Positions 36,934 through 43,942 of a DNA stretch of 46,794 nt are shown in pieces. The notes below the pieces were generated by a model. The model was given only the letters and a program-made list of their open reading frames with translations. It ran no database searches and had not been told where the DNA came from. Source of the stretch: Janthinobacterium sp. GW458P (lineage in GTDB: Bacteria; Pseudomonadota; Gammaproteobacteria; Burkholderiales; Burkholderiaceae_D); assembly GCF_002127585.1 (NCBI RefSeq), contig NZ_NEGZ01000034.1, positions 1-46,794 of the forward strand, read 5' to 3'. Position numbers and translations under genes: made by a program. The stretch's first letter is position 1. Each line of letters opens with the position of its first letter.

Positions 36934-37557
36934 ATGATGATGTTACTCAAGCAACAATTATGGCGATGCATCTTGCTGGCCGCATGTTTACCCGGCGTCG
37001 CCATGGCCGCGAGCATTCAGGCGCTGAATTATTCTTCGCGCGAGGTTAATTACATCGCGGTTGAAAATCCGGGCAATACGAACAGCGGCGGCGGTGGCGA
37101 TTCGATCCGTCCATACGGGCAGGGCGGGTCGATATGCTGTTTCAGCGTGCCGGAAAAGTGGCATGTGGATTTGAAGGTGGTGGTGGTCTATCAGTTGTCC
37201 CCGGACCCAACCTTTCATCGCGAGACGGTCAGTGTTCCACCGTATCCGGATGGGAAGGGAGGCGATATCTGGCTGATCGTCTATGAAGATGGCAGCGTGG
37301 GCGCCGTGGTGTCGTATTATGGACCGAGCCGACCGGAGTGGCCGGGGAAAATCAAGGGGTATCCGGTGCCGACGAAGGAGTATCGGGACGAGCGCCGCAA
37401 GGATAAACTAAAGAGAGAGAGAGAGACGCTCGATTTTTTGGAAAAAAGATTGCTGCGTGATTTTTATACCTTATCAGATGAAAAGATAAAAGAAAAAAAA
37501 GAAATTATTGAATTTCAAAGAAAAATTGTCCAGAGTTTAGAGGGGGATGTGCGATGA
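36934..37557 (+). CDS. Divergent DUF3304 protein with signal peptide and charged coiled-coil tail
   Basis: 207 residues if ATG 36934 is used (ATG 36916, 36937 or 36940 are alternatives; no good ribosome site decides). A Sec signal is evident (ILLAACLPGVAMAAS, cleaved after AMA; LAAC is also present but lies early). The mature part follows the DUF3304 layout: SIQALNYSSREVNYIAVENP, a Gly-rich turn, ICCFSVPEKWHVDLKVVVVY and GDIWLIVYEDGSVGAVVSYYG. The last ~65 residues are extremely Lys/Glu-rich and predicted coiled coil (RKDKLKRERETLDFLEKRLL), and here the DNA becomes A-rich. The stop overlaps the next open frame by ATGA. It is probably an additional immunity-type protein; function unproven. Confidence 0.72.
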   Translation: MMMLLKQQLWRCILLAACLPGVAMAASIQALNYSSREVNYIAVENPGNTNSGGGGDSIRPYGQGGSICCFSVPEKWHVDLKVVVVYQLSPDPTFHRETVSVPPYPDGKGGDIWLIVYEDGSVGAVVSYYGPSRPEWPGKIKGYPVPTKEYRDERRKDKLKRERETLDFLEKRLLRDFYTLSDEKIKEKKEIIEFQRKIVQSLEGDVR

Positions 37558-37823
37558 CAGCTTTTTTGGCTGAAAGCTATTCTTTTGATAAGAATTATCC
37601 ATCTGACAAAGCCCGTTTTTTTGACGGAACTAATGAAATGGATGAAATTATAGAATTTATGAAGAAGCGTGAATGTCCACTTCCAGGTTTCCCGCCCCCA
37701 TGTGGTGTCAATATTTTTTGGTTTTTTCTTCGACGGCGCAACAATGATATAAGGTTGGATATGCCGTTTTACTCGTCCAGTAATGTGGCGCGTTTGGATC
37801 GTGCATTTCCGGACGCTAAAGAT
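37554..37823 (+). pseudogene. 5' remnant of a second DUF2235 effector gene
   Basis: This open frame starts with an ATGA overlap and its first ~90 codons resemble the start of a DUF2235 protein: CPLPGFPPPCGVNIF, then a scrambled motif, then YSSSNVARLDRAFPD, comparable to SHSNVARLFSAYP of the intact effector. The hallmark FFDGTNN is destroyed in frame (read as WFFLRRRNND), but the neighbouring frame over the same bases reads FFFDGA. One inserted and one deleted base would explain it, as compensating frameshifts. No catalytic residues remain because the gene is cut about 90 codons in and runs straight into lipoprotein copy 2, giving a 260-residue open frame overall. A working protein is unlikely. 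Confidence 0.65.
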
Positions 37824-37883
37824 TGCGTGATCGGCTGCATGCGCTTGCACCTTCAACTGCTTGCTTTTATAGAAAATAAAATT

Positions 37884-38336
37884 GTGAAACGGATTATGTA
37901 TCTTGGCACGGCCTTGCTGCTGAGCGCTTGCGCCCTCCAGGCCAGGAAGGTTGAGGAAGCCGGTCCAAGGTCTACCGCGACGGCGCAGGTGGGTATCGTG
38001 AACCATACTGGGAATTTTATTTACTCCGCTTCGGTGGATGGGGCGGGAGGCGCTGATATGGCCAGATGGGGAGCGGGGGGGGCAGAAATTTGCTGTGCAT
38101 CAATCCCGCGAGTGTGGTATCCGGGCATGATGGTGCTGGTGCGGTGGGATATGCCGGATGGACTAAAACATATTATTAAAGAAAAAATGGTGGAAGTGGA
38201 AAAATATGATAGGCCTGGAGATATCTATATGCATTTTTTTGAGAATGACGAGGTGAGAGTGGTTGTGTCAAATGTGGATGGCGATAGTAAAAATCATCCT
38301 ATTCTTCATTCCGGAAAACCTGCCAGTCTTCCTTGA
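37884..38336 (+). CDS. DUF3304 lipoprotein, copy 2 (start region eroded)
   Basis: About 150 residues with lipobox LSAC (MYLGTALLLSACALQARK) and the DUF3304 body. By alignment with copies 1 and 3, the tandem ATGATG start has become TTG and GTG and the AAAGGAAA ribosome site has become AGAAAATA. The best remaining starts are GTG 37884 or ATG 37896; both are weak. The reading frame is also open upstream through the effector remnant, but initiation there would bury the signal peptide. Positions 37950-38206 match copy 3 with only two base differences, while the last ~110 bases match copy 1 better. Expression may be reduced or absent, though the coding sequence is still intact. Confidence 0.65.
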   Translation: MKRIMYLGTALLLSACALQARKVEEAGPRSTATAQVGIVNHTGNFIYSASVDGAGGADMARWGAGGAEICCASIPRVWYPGMMVLVRWDMPDGLKHIIKEKMVEVEKYDRPGDIYMHFFENDEVRVVVSNVDGDSKNHPILHSGKPASLP

Positions 38337-38365
38337 CAGGGAAATTGATAAATTTTCTATTTTTT

Positions 38366-38395
38366 GCCATTTTCCATCGTTTCTTTTATTGAACC
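38366..38395 (+). pseudogene. Possible 5' scar of a third effector gene
   Basis: Thirty bases, starting 30 nt after the stop of lipoprotein copy 2, match 34721-34750 (codons 10-19 of the intact effector, starting 31 nt after the stop of copy 1) at 23 of 30 positions. The start codon and all later effector sequence are gone. The stretch is T-rich, so chance similarity is possible. The 209-nt gap 38337-38545 shows no intact gene. Confidence 0.35.
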
Positions 38396-38545
38396 TTCTA
38401 CGTGCGAGTCGTCCCATATTCTTGAGTCGTATTGCCGAGCTTTTCATTCGCTCCCGACATGGCTGCTACTTCCTTGGCTAGCTTTCTCGGCATCAGATTT
38501 TATTTGAAGAATTTTCTGTTTCCGGAAAATGATCGCTATCCAGAT

Positions 38546-39292
38546 ATGAAAAAAATCATTCTTATCATATTGTCCCTGTTCATTCTGGCTGCCTGCAATG
38601 CCAGGGAGAAGGAGGAGCGATTGCAAAAAGAGTCAAGTGAGCAAACTTTTACGACCACTTCCTATAACTACACGCCATACGACCTGTATGCCATCGCGTT
38701 CAAGGAAATCTCGCTCCCCTTCAATATCGATGATGCGCCCAGCGGCGGCTCCGTTTTTTTTCGCGACGCAAGCGAGGGGAGATTGGATAATGGCGAAAAA
38801 GTTGCCTTCAGCAGTGGCAATTGCTGTTTAAGCTGGGATCGGCCGGTCGACAAGCCGCTGAGGGTGCGGGTGGTGTGGAGCGTGGTATTCGATATGCGTT
38901 ACCACGATGGTCAATCCAGTATTTCTTATGATGAACGTACTTCCAGACAAGGTTCTCCTGGCAGCCGCTGGTGCCAGGCCATTGTCGACATTCTTCCCGC
39001 GACAGGTCCCGATCGCCCGACTAGCGTGCTCTTGCACTTTCTTGCCGATGGTACGGTTCAGGCGCGGCTGGGAACATTCAAGACGGCGGCGCCGCTTGCT
39101 GCCGCCGAGGTGAAATTGCATGCCACGCGCCTTCCCCAAGGGCAGTTTTGCAGACAAGAAATTGAAAATCCTTTCTATGGCATTCCCCGCAAGCCGCATA
39201 GGGAATGGCTGATGGGCAAACCGGCTGCGCCGCTCGGCAAGGCTGGCGCCGAAGGGAGATCAGCCGATGATGCAATCGAACTGCTTTTATAA
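38546..39292 (+). CDS. DUF3304-like lipoprotein (long form)
   Basis: 248 residues from ATG 38546. The lipoprotein signal is MKKIILIILSLFILAACNAR (lipobox LAAC). The mature part follows the DUF3304 plan in extended form: SYNYTPYDLYAIAFKEISLP, SGGSVFFRD, GNCCLSWDRPVDKPLRVRVV and, near residue 160, VDILPATGPDRPTSVLLHFL. The C-terminus (SADDAIELLL) is encoded by the sequence that duplicates the 3' end of hexR, so the last ~18 codons are foreign and the original C-terminus was replaced. Probably an immunity-type protein for a different Tle variant; no cognate effector is in the window. Confidence 0.75.
   Translation: MKKIILIILSLFILAACNAREKEERLQKESSEQTFTTTSYNYTPYDLYAIAFKEISLPFNIDDAPSGGSVFFRDASEGRLDNGEKVAFSSGNCCLSWDRPVDKPLRVRVVWSVVFDMRYHDGQSSISYDERTSRQGSPGSRWCQAIVDILPATGPDRPTSVLLHFLADGTVQARLGTFKTAAPLAAAEVKLHATRLPQGQFCRQEIENPFYGIPRKPHREWLMGKPAAPLGKAGAEGRSADDAIELLL
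39241..39284. repeat. Displaced copy of the hexR 3' end (direct repeat, left)
   Basis: These 44 bases match 39884-39927, which contains the hexR stop codon and last codons, at 38 of 44 positions in the same orientation. On the minus strand this copy still reads QFDCIIG-stop against QFDSFIG-stop of HexR. The repeat pair brackets lipoprotein copy 3, as expected of an insertion or duplication at the hexR border. Confidence 0.8.
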
Positions 39293-39300
39293 AAGGAAAA

Positions 39301-39759
39301 ATGATGAAATGGTTTATTTATCTTGGCACTGTCTTGCTGCTGAGCGGCTGTATGTTCCAGGCCAGGCAGGTTGAGGAAGCCGGTCCAAGGTCTACCGCGA
39401 CGGCGCAGGTGGGTATCGTGAACCATACTGGGAATTTTATTTACTCCGCTTCGGTGGATGGGGCGGGAGGCGCGGATATGGCCAGATGGGGAGCGGGGGG
39501 AGCAGAAATTTGCTGTGCATCAATCCCGCGAGTGTGGTATCCGGGCATGATGGTGCTGGTGCGGTGGGATATGCCGGATGGACTAAAACATATTATTAAA
39601 GAAAAAATGGTGGAAGTGGAAAAATACGATGAGCCGGGAGATATCTATATGCACTTTTTCCCCAACGACGAGGTGAGAGTGGTTGTGTCCAATGCAGGAG
39701 GAGGTAGCAAAACTCATCCGATACGCCACCATGGGAAACCAAAGGATCCCAATGCTTAG
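39301..39759 (+). CDS. DUF3304 lipoprotein, copy 3
   Basis: 152 residues with an intact AAAGGAAAA-ATGATG start like copy 1, lipobox LSGC (MMKWFIYLGTVLLLSGCMF), and a body almost identical to copy 2 between VEEAGPRS and VEVEKYD. The C-terminus differs (HHGKPKDPNA). There is no effector behind it: the stretch 39768-39880 opens MMGRSFNAKAAACTGS but soon runs into hexR antisense, and could be the stub of a lost partner. Because the start region is intact, it is probably a functional orphan immunity gene. It lies between the two hexR-end repeats. Confidence 0.8.
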   Translation: MMKWFIYLGTVLLLSGCMFQARQVEEAGPRSTATAQVGIVNHTGNFIYSASVDGAGGADMARWGAGGAEICCASIPRVWYPGMMVLVRWDMPDGLKHIIKEKMVEVEKYDEPGDIYMHFFPNDEVRVVVSNAGGGSKTHPIRHHGKPKDPNA

Positions 39760-39883
39760 AGACACGGATGATGGGACGGTCTTTCAATGCAAAGGCTGCC
39801 GCGTGTACCGGTTCCCCATGTGAGATCAAGGAAGAGACATCCTGGTCCAATGGAGACGTTCGGATAAGGAGCGGCACCAGCGA

Positions 39884-39927
39884 GGCTGGCGCCGCTGGAG
39901 GATCAGCCGATGAAGGAATCGAACTGC
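39884..39927. repeat. Genuine hexR 3' end (direct repeat, right)
   Basis: Right-hand member of the 44-base repeat described at 39241-39284. It includes the hexR stop (39905-39903) and its last seven codons plus about 19 downstream bases, so the island side of the repeat was presumably copied from this site. Confidence 0.8.
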
Positions 39928-40757
39928 ATGTCGAATTCCTGCAGCGCCTTTTGTGCATTTTGCATCTTCTTGCGGAATTCCGGCCCGCGCTGCAGGGCCA
40001 GGCCCACTGCCAGCACGTCGATCACGACCAGGTAGGCCAGGCGCGCCGAAATGGGCGTGTAGGGGTCGGTGTTGAAGACCAGGTCGATCGGGATCAGCAC
40101 GGTGGCCAGGTCGGCCAGCGGCGTGCCCGATGGGGCCAGCACGACGACGTCGGCACCGCCGCGGCGCGCCAGTTTCACGGAGCGCACCAGGGCGGGGCTG
40201 TTGCCGCGCTGCGAGATGGCCACCAGGCAGTCGCCGCCGCGCAGCAGGGCCGCCGCGATGCTGTGGATGTTCGGGTCGCTGTAGGCGACCGTCGGCACGC
40301 CCGAGCGGAAGAATTTGTGTTGCGCGTCGGCCGCCACGATGCCCGACGTGCCCTGGCCATAGAATTCGATCTTGCTGGCGCGCGAGAGGATGTCGAGTGC
40401 GCGCTGTATCGCTTCCGGATTCAGGTTGTTGCGCAGGTCGAGCAGGGTATTGATCGAGCGGCTGCAGATTTTATTCACCAGGTCGGCCGCCAGGTCGTCC
40501 TGCGCCGGCTGCTCGTTCGCGCCCGGCATGGCCAGGGCCAGGCCCTGCGCCAGTTTCAGCTTGAATTCATGCCAGCCGTCATAGCCCAGGGTGCGACAAA
40601 AGCGCACCACGGTCGGTTCCGACACCTGCGCGCTTTTCGCCAGCGCCGTGATGTTCTGGCTGACCGTCTGGTTAGGCTGGTCTAGCACGGCCAGCGCGAC
40701 CTTCTTCTCCGACTTGGAGAGCGAATCGAGCTGGGTGCGGATGGAATCGAGTAGCAT
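39903..40757 (-). CDS. hexR: HexR, RpiR-family transcriptional regulator
   Basis: 284 residues. The N-terminal HTH_6 domain (1-77) has LSKSEKKVALAVLDQPNQTV and SEPTVVRFCRTLGYDGWHEF. The C-terminal SIS domain (about 120-260) has IEFYGQGTSGIVAADAQHKF and CLVAISQRGNSPALVRSVKL, the pocket that binds the Entner-Doudoroff intermediate KDPG in characterised HexR proteins. HexR represses (or activates) glucose catabolism genes including zwf, edd, pgi and tal. It lies 130 nt downstream of zwf on the same strand, with a REP palindrome between. Candidate operators are at zwf and pgi. Its 3' end is the border of the T6SS island. Confidence 0.9.
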   Translation of the reverse strand: MLLDSIRTQLDSLSKSEKKVALAVLDQPNQTVSQNITALAKSAQVSEPTVVRFCRTLGYDGWHEFKLKLAQGLALAMPGANEQPAQDDLAADLVNKICSRSINTLLDLRNNLNPEAIQRALDILSRASKIEFYGQGTSGIVAADAQHKFFRSGVPTVAYSDPNIHSIAAALLRGGDCLVAISQRGNSPALVRSVKLARRGGADVVVLAPSGTPLADLATVLIPIDLVFNTDPYTPISARLAYLVVIDVLAVGLALQRGPEFRKKMQNAQKALQEFDMQFDSFIG

Positions 40758-40820
40758 TGATTGATCTTCTGGCTGTAATGCCGTAAGTTTGCGTCCTTTT
40801 CACCCCAAAAGCAAAGTTCC

Positions 40821-40858
40821 GGGGTCGGACCCTCAGGGTCCGACCCCAGTATTTCGCC
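40821..40858. repeat. REP palindrome, second copy
   Basis: Perfect 27-nt palindrome: GGGGTCGGACCCT, a single C, AGGGTCCGACCCC, followed by AGTATTTCGCC. It shares the palindrome and the AGTATTT tail with the copy beside the RAYT gene at 16744-16780. It lies between zwf and hexR, where the stable hairpin could reduce read-through from zwf into hexR. Confidence 0.9.
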
Positions 40859-40887
40859 GTTCAGGGTTAAGCCAAATCTTAACGGCT

Positions 40888-42360
40888 TCAGTCCTCTGGC
40901 AAGGCCTCTTCACGCCACTGCAAGCCGTCGCGGCCGATCAGGGCGCTGGCGGCCGCGGGGCCCCAGGTGCCGGCCGTGTACGGAATCGGCGCGCTGTCGT
41001 TCTGTTCCCAGTTGTCGAGAATCGGCTCGACCCATTCCCAGGCCGCTTCCAGCTCGTCGCCGCGCATGAACAGGGTCAGCTGGCCGCGCAGGACGTCGAG
41101 CAGCAATCGCTCGTAGGCGTCCATGCGCGGGGTCTTGAACGATTCGCGGAAATCGAGTTCCAGCTCCGCCGGTTTCAAGCGCATGCCGTCGCCCGGGGTT
41201 TTCGCCATCAGGTTCATGCGCAAGCCTTCGTCCGGCTGCAAACGGATCACCAGGCAGTTCGGCTGGAAGCTGGACGTGGGCTGGTTGAAGATCGAATGCG
41301 GAATCTGCTTGAAGCGCACGACGATCTCGGCCAGGCTGTCGGCCATGCGTTTGCCCGTGCGCAGGTAGAACGGCACGCCGGCCCAGCGCCAGGTGTCGAT
41401 TTCCGCCTTCAGCGCAACGAAGGTTTCGGTGCGCGAATGTTCCGGCGCATCGGGCTCGTCGCGGTAGCTCGGCACTGTGGCGCCATCGACGTGGCCGGCG
41501 CGGTACTGGCCGCGCACGATGTTTTGCGCCAGGGTGGTCGGCGTGAATTTCTTGAGCGAGCGCAACACTTGCAGCTTTTCATCGCGCACGGCGTCCGGCG
41601 CGATCGAGGTCGGCGGCTCCATGGCGACGATGCACAGCAGTTGCAGCAAGTGATTCTGCAGCATGTCGCGCAGCGCGCCCGACGTGTCGTAGTAACCCAT
41701 GCGGTTGCCTACGCCCAACTTCTCGGCGATGGTGATCTGCACGTCGGAAATCCATTCGCGGCGCCACAGCGGTTCGAACAGGATGTTGCCGAAGCGCAGG
41801 GCCAGCAAGTTCTGCACGGTTTCCTTGCCCAGGTAATGGTCGATACGGTAGATCTGCGATTCCTGGAAGACCTTGCCCACTTCGGCGTTGATCTGCTTGG
41901 CGCTGGCCAGGTCGCGGCCCAGCGGTTTTTCCAGCACCACGCGCGAATTTGGCGTGACCAGGCCATTTTCTTCCAGGTTGTCGCAGATCAAGGCGAACAG
42001 ATGCGGCGGCGTGGCCAGGTAGTACACGCGCGTCAGGTCGGCGTCGCCGCGCAGCGCTTCGACCAGCGGGGCATAGGTGGACGCATCGCTGGCGTTGAGC
42101 GAGACGTACACGATGCGCGCGCAAAACTTGCTCCAGGTGGCGGCGTTCAGCGTGCTGGCCTTGATGTGCGGGCGTGAGTTGCTTTCCACCATTTTCAGGA
42201 AGGCGTCCTGGCCGCTGTCCTGGCGGCCCACGCAGATGATGCGCGCCGTCGGCGGCAAATCGTTGGCGACGTCGCGCGCATACATGGCAGGCAGCAATTT
42301 GCGCATTGCTAAATCGCCGCTGCCGCCAAACAGGACCAGGTCAAAATCGGTAAGAGCCAT
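40888..42360 (-). CDS. zwf: Glucose-6-phosphate 1-dehydrogenase
   Basis: 490 residues from ATG 42360 (MALTDFDLVLFGGSGDLAMR). The nucleotide-binding motif is GGSGDLAMRKLLPA, and the substrate site RIDHYLGKETVQNLLALRF carries the catalytic His-containing DHYLGKE. EKPLGRDL and FYLRTGKRM are also family signatures. It oxidises glucose-6-phosphate to 6-phosphogluconolactone with NADP+ or NAD+, feeding the oxidative pentose phosphate and Entner-Doudoroff routes. A sigma-70-like promoter overlapped by a HexR-type operator lies 90-118 nt upstream. Confidence 0.97.
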   Translation of the reverse strand: MALTDFDLVLFGGSGDLAMRKLLPAMYARDVANDLPPTARIICVGRQDSGQDAFLKMVESNSRPHIKASTLNAATWSKFCARIVYVSLNASDASTYAPLVEALRGDADLTRVYYLATPPHLFALICDNLEENGLVTPNSRVVLEKPLGRDLASAKQINAEVGKVFQESQIYRIDHYLGKETVQNLLALRFGNILFEPLWRREWISDVQITIAEKLGVGNRMGYYDTSGALRDMLQNHLLQLLCIVAMEPPTSIAPDAVRDEKLQVLRSLKKFTPTTLAQNIVRGQYRAGHVDGATVPSYRDEPDAPEHSRTETFVALKAEIDTWRWAGVPFYLRTGKRMADSLAEIVVRFKQIPHSIFNQPTSSFQPNCLVIRLQPDEGLRMNLMAKTPGDGMRLKPAELELDFRESFKTPRMDAYERLLLDVLRGQLTLFMRGDELEAAWEWVEPILDNWEQNDSAPIPYTAGTWGPAAASALIGRDGLQWREEALPED

Positions 42361-42445
42361 AAGTGAGTGTCGTCGCAAAAGTAAAAGAGCCGGAGCGGGA
42401 GGAGGCCGACCGGAAGTGCCAGTCTGTCGCTACTAAAATCGATGG

Positions 42446-42460
42446 TGTAAATTTACTACG
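42446..42460 (-). promoter_or_regulatory. Putative HexR operator 1 over the zwf -10 element
   Basis: Minus strand CGTAGTAAATTTACA, a near-palindromic 15-mer shared (as YGTAGTRAAWTTWC) with 42478-42492 and 46744-46758. It covers the predicted zwf -10 box, a repressing position. The centre lies 32 bp, about three helical turns, from operator 2. Confidence 0.6.
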
Positions 42461-42478
42461 TAGAACCAGCAATTGCAA
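42450..42478 (-). promoter_or_regulatory. Sigma-70-like promoter of zwf
   Basis: Minus strand TTGCAA (42478-42473), 17-nt spacer, TAAATT (42455-42450). Start of transcription would be near 42443, giving a leader of about 80 nt. The -10 lies inside a HexR-like operator. The whole gap 42361-42918 carries only regulatory sequence for the divergent zwf and cheV genes; no gene is seen in it. Confidence 0.55.
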
Positions 42479-42492
42479 GAAATTTTACTACA
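42478..42492 (-). promoter_or_regulatory. Putative HexR operator 2 upstream of the zwf -35
   Basis: Minus strand TGTAGTAAAATTTCT, 11 of 15 identical to operator 1 at 42446-42460 and sharing the YGTAGTRAAWTTWC core with the pgi site. It abuts the -35 hexamer. Confidence 0.55.
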
Positions 42493-42739
42493 TTCCATGC
42501 GCTTCCGTCGCAGTTTTGCCCTGCATATGCGCGCTGGACTGTTGCGTGGTCATTATATGCCCTTCGCCGCCGCTGGCGCGCGGCGCTTGCGCCGTCCGAC
42601 TTTTCAAAGCAACCATGGTTGCGCGGGAAATTTCCCATGCTTTTGATCACGATTTGCGCTATAGCAACAGAGAAGTCAAGAAATGCTGTCAGGATGGCGG
42701 TTGGCGGCGTAAAGTAGCTTTGAGGAAAGTAAAAAACCG

Positions 42740-42745
42740 TATAAT
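42740..42745 (+). promoter_or_regulatory. Possible -10 element of the cheV promoter
   Basis: TATAAT, a perfect sigma-70 -10 box, preceded by an A-rich spacer but without a convincing -35 at 16-18 nt. It would give a leader of about 165 nt for cheV. No sigma-28 motif with proper spacing was found here. Confidence 0.35.
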
Positions 42746-42918
42746 TCAGACTCGAATCGATGCAACTAACTATTGGTAGTACGCAGTTGCGCGATTACTG
42801 CACCGCAGCGCCGGCCATGCCCCGAACCCGCCTCCCGACGTCCATGCGGCGTGCAGTCAGTACTGTCCGCATCGCGGGCAGGCAGACCTAACTTTACAAG
42901 ACGGCTCAAGGGGACACA

Positions 42919-43872
42919 ATGAATTCAATGCAGCAGGACGTCGATGAACGCACCAGCCTGACAGGCAATAATAAATTTGAACTGTTCCTGTTCAAGCTGG
43001 GCACCAGCGATCACTCGGCCAGCCGCGAACTGTTCGGCATCAATGTGTTCAAAGTCCGTGAAATCATGGAGATGCCGGCTATCACGGCGGTAGCCGGTTC
43101 CCATCCCCATATGTTGGGCGTGGTCAACATCCGCGGCCAGATCGTGCCCGTGATCGACTTGCCGATGGCGGTCGGCTGCAAGAGCAGCGGCTTGAAGATC
43201 CTGATGGTGACGGAGTTTGCCCGGTCGACACAGGCCTTTGCCGTGGAAGAGGTCGATGAAATCGTGCGCCTGGAATGGAACCAGGTGCTGTCGGCCGAAT
43301 CGAGCGTGGGCGGCGGCCTGGTCACCAGCATCGCCCGCCTCGATGGCGACACGGACAAGACGCGCCTGGCGCAAGTGCTGGACGTGGAGCAAATCCTGCG
43401 CAACGTGCTGCCGTCAGGCGACCCGGACGTGGACGAGAACAGTATCGGCCCGCAAGTGCGCTTGCCGGCCGGCGCCGTGATCCTGGCCGCCGACGATTCG
43501 TCGCTGGCCCGCTCGCTGATCGAAAAGGGCCTCGAAGCGATGGGCGTGCCTTTCATCATGACCAAGACGGGCAAGGAAGCGTGGGAGCGCCTGCAAGCGA
43601 TCTCGGCCCAGGCGGCCACGGAAGGCAAGACGGCGAAAGACAAGGTCGCGCTGGTGCTGACGGACCTGGAAATGCCGGAAATGGATGGCTTTACCCTGAC
43701 GCGCAACATCAAGAACGATGGCCGTTTTTCGTCGATTCCCGTGGTGATCCACTCGTCGCTGACGGGTTCGACCAACGAAGACCACGTCAAGGGCGTGGGC
43801 GCCGACGGTTATGTGGCCAAGTTTGTGGCGGCCGAGCTGGCCGAGACCATCCGCAAGGTGCTGTCCCGCTAA
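42919..43872 (+). CDS. cheV: Chemotaxis coupling protein CheV (CheW-REC fusion)
   Basis: 317 residues. The CheW domain (about 18-165) has FGINVFKVREIMEMPAIT, MLGVVNIRGQIVPVIDLP and FAVEEVDEIVRLEW. The receiver domain (about 185-315) has acidic Asp192/Asp193 in LAADDSS, phosphoacceptor Asp249 in VLTDLEMPEMDGF and a conserved Lys near the end (GYVAKF). CheV couples chemoreceptors to CheA and is tuned by phosphorylation. It is isolated from other che genes here, but the window also contains a chemoreceptor and the filament genes. An AAGGGG-type site lies before ATG 42919. Confidence 0.95.
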   Translation: MNSMQQDVDERTSLTGNNKFELFLFKLGTSDHSASRELFGINVFKVREIMEMPAITAVAGSHPHMLGVVNIRGQIVPVIDLPMAVGCKSSGLKILMVTEFARSTQAFAVEEVDEIVRLEWNQVLSAESSVGGGLVTSIARLDGDTDKTRLAQVLDVEQILRNVLPSGDPDVDENSIGPQVRLPAGAVILAADDSSLARSLIEKGLEAMGVPFIMTKTGKEAWERLQAISAQAATEGKTAKDKVALVLTDLEMPEMDGFTLTRNIKNDGRFSSIPVVIHSSLTGSTNEDHVKGVGADGYVAKFVAAELAETIRKVLSR

Positions 43873-43890
43873 TCCGCGTGGCCGCCTGTT

Positions 43891-43927
43891 AAAAAGCGCC
43901 GGTACCCGCGAGGGTCCGGCGCTTTTT
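43891..43927. terminator. Bidirectional rho-independent terminator
   Basis: AAAAAGCGCCGG pairs perfectly with CCGGCGCTTTTT, and inside it ACCC pairs with GGGT around a GCGA loop. T runs are present on both strands. It lies between convergent cheV and the SMP-30-like gene. Confidence 0.92.
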
Positions 43928-43942
43928 CATGCTGGCAGGCGA

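Noticed and set aside
39768-40685. A plus-strand open frame beginning MMGRSFNAKAAACTGS after lipoprotein copy 3.
   Set aside because: From about 39900 on it is antisense to hexR, so it is not a gene as a whole. Only the first ~35 codons could be a stub of a lost island gene, and I could not match them to a family.
40770-40786. TGTAATGCCGTAAG upstream of hexR as an autoregulatory HexR operator.
   Set aside because: Only the outer half-sites resemble the zwf/pgi elements; the AT-rich centre is missing, so the match is too weak to claim.
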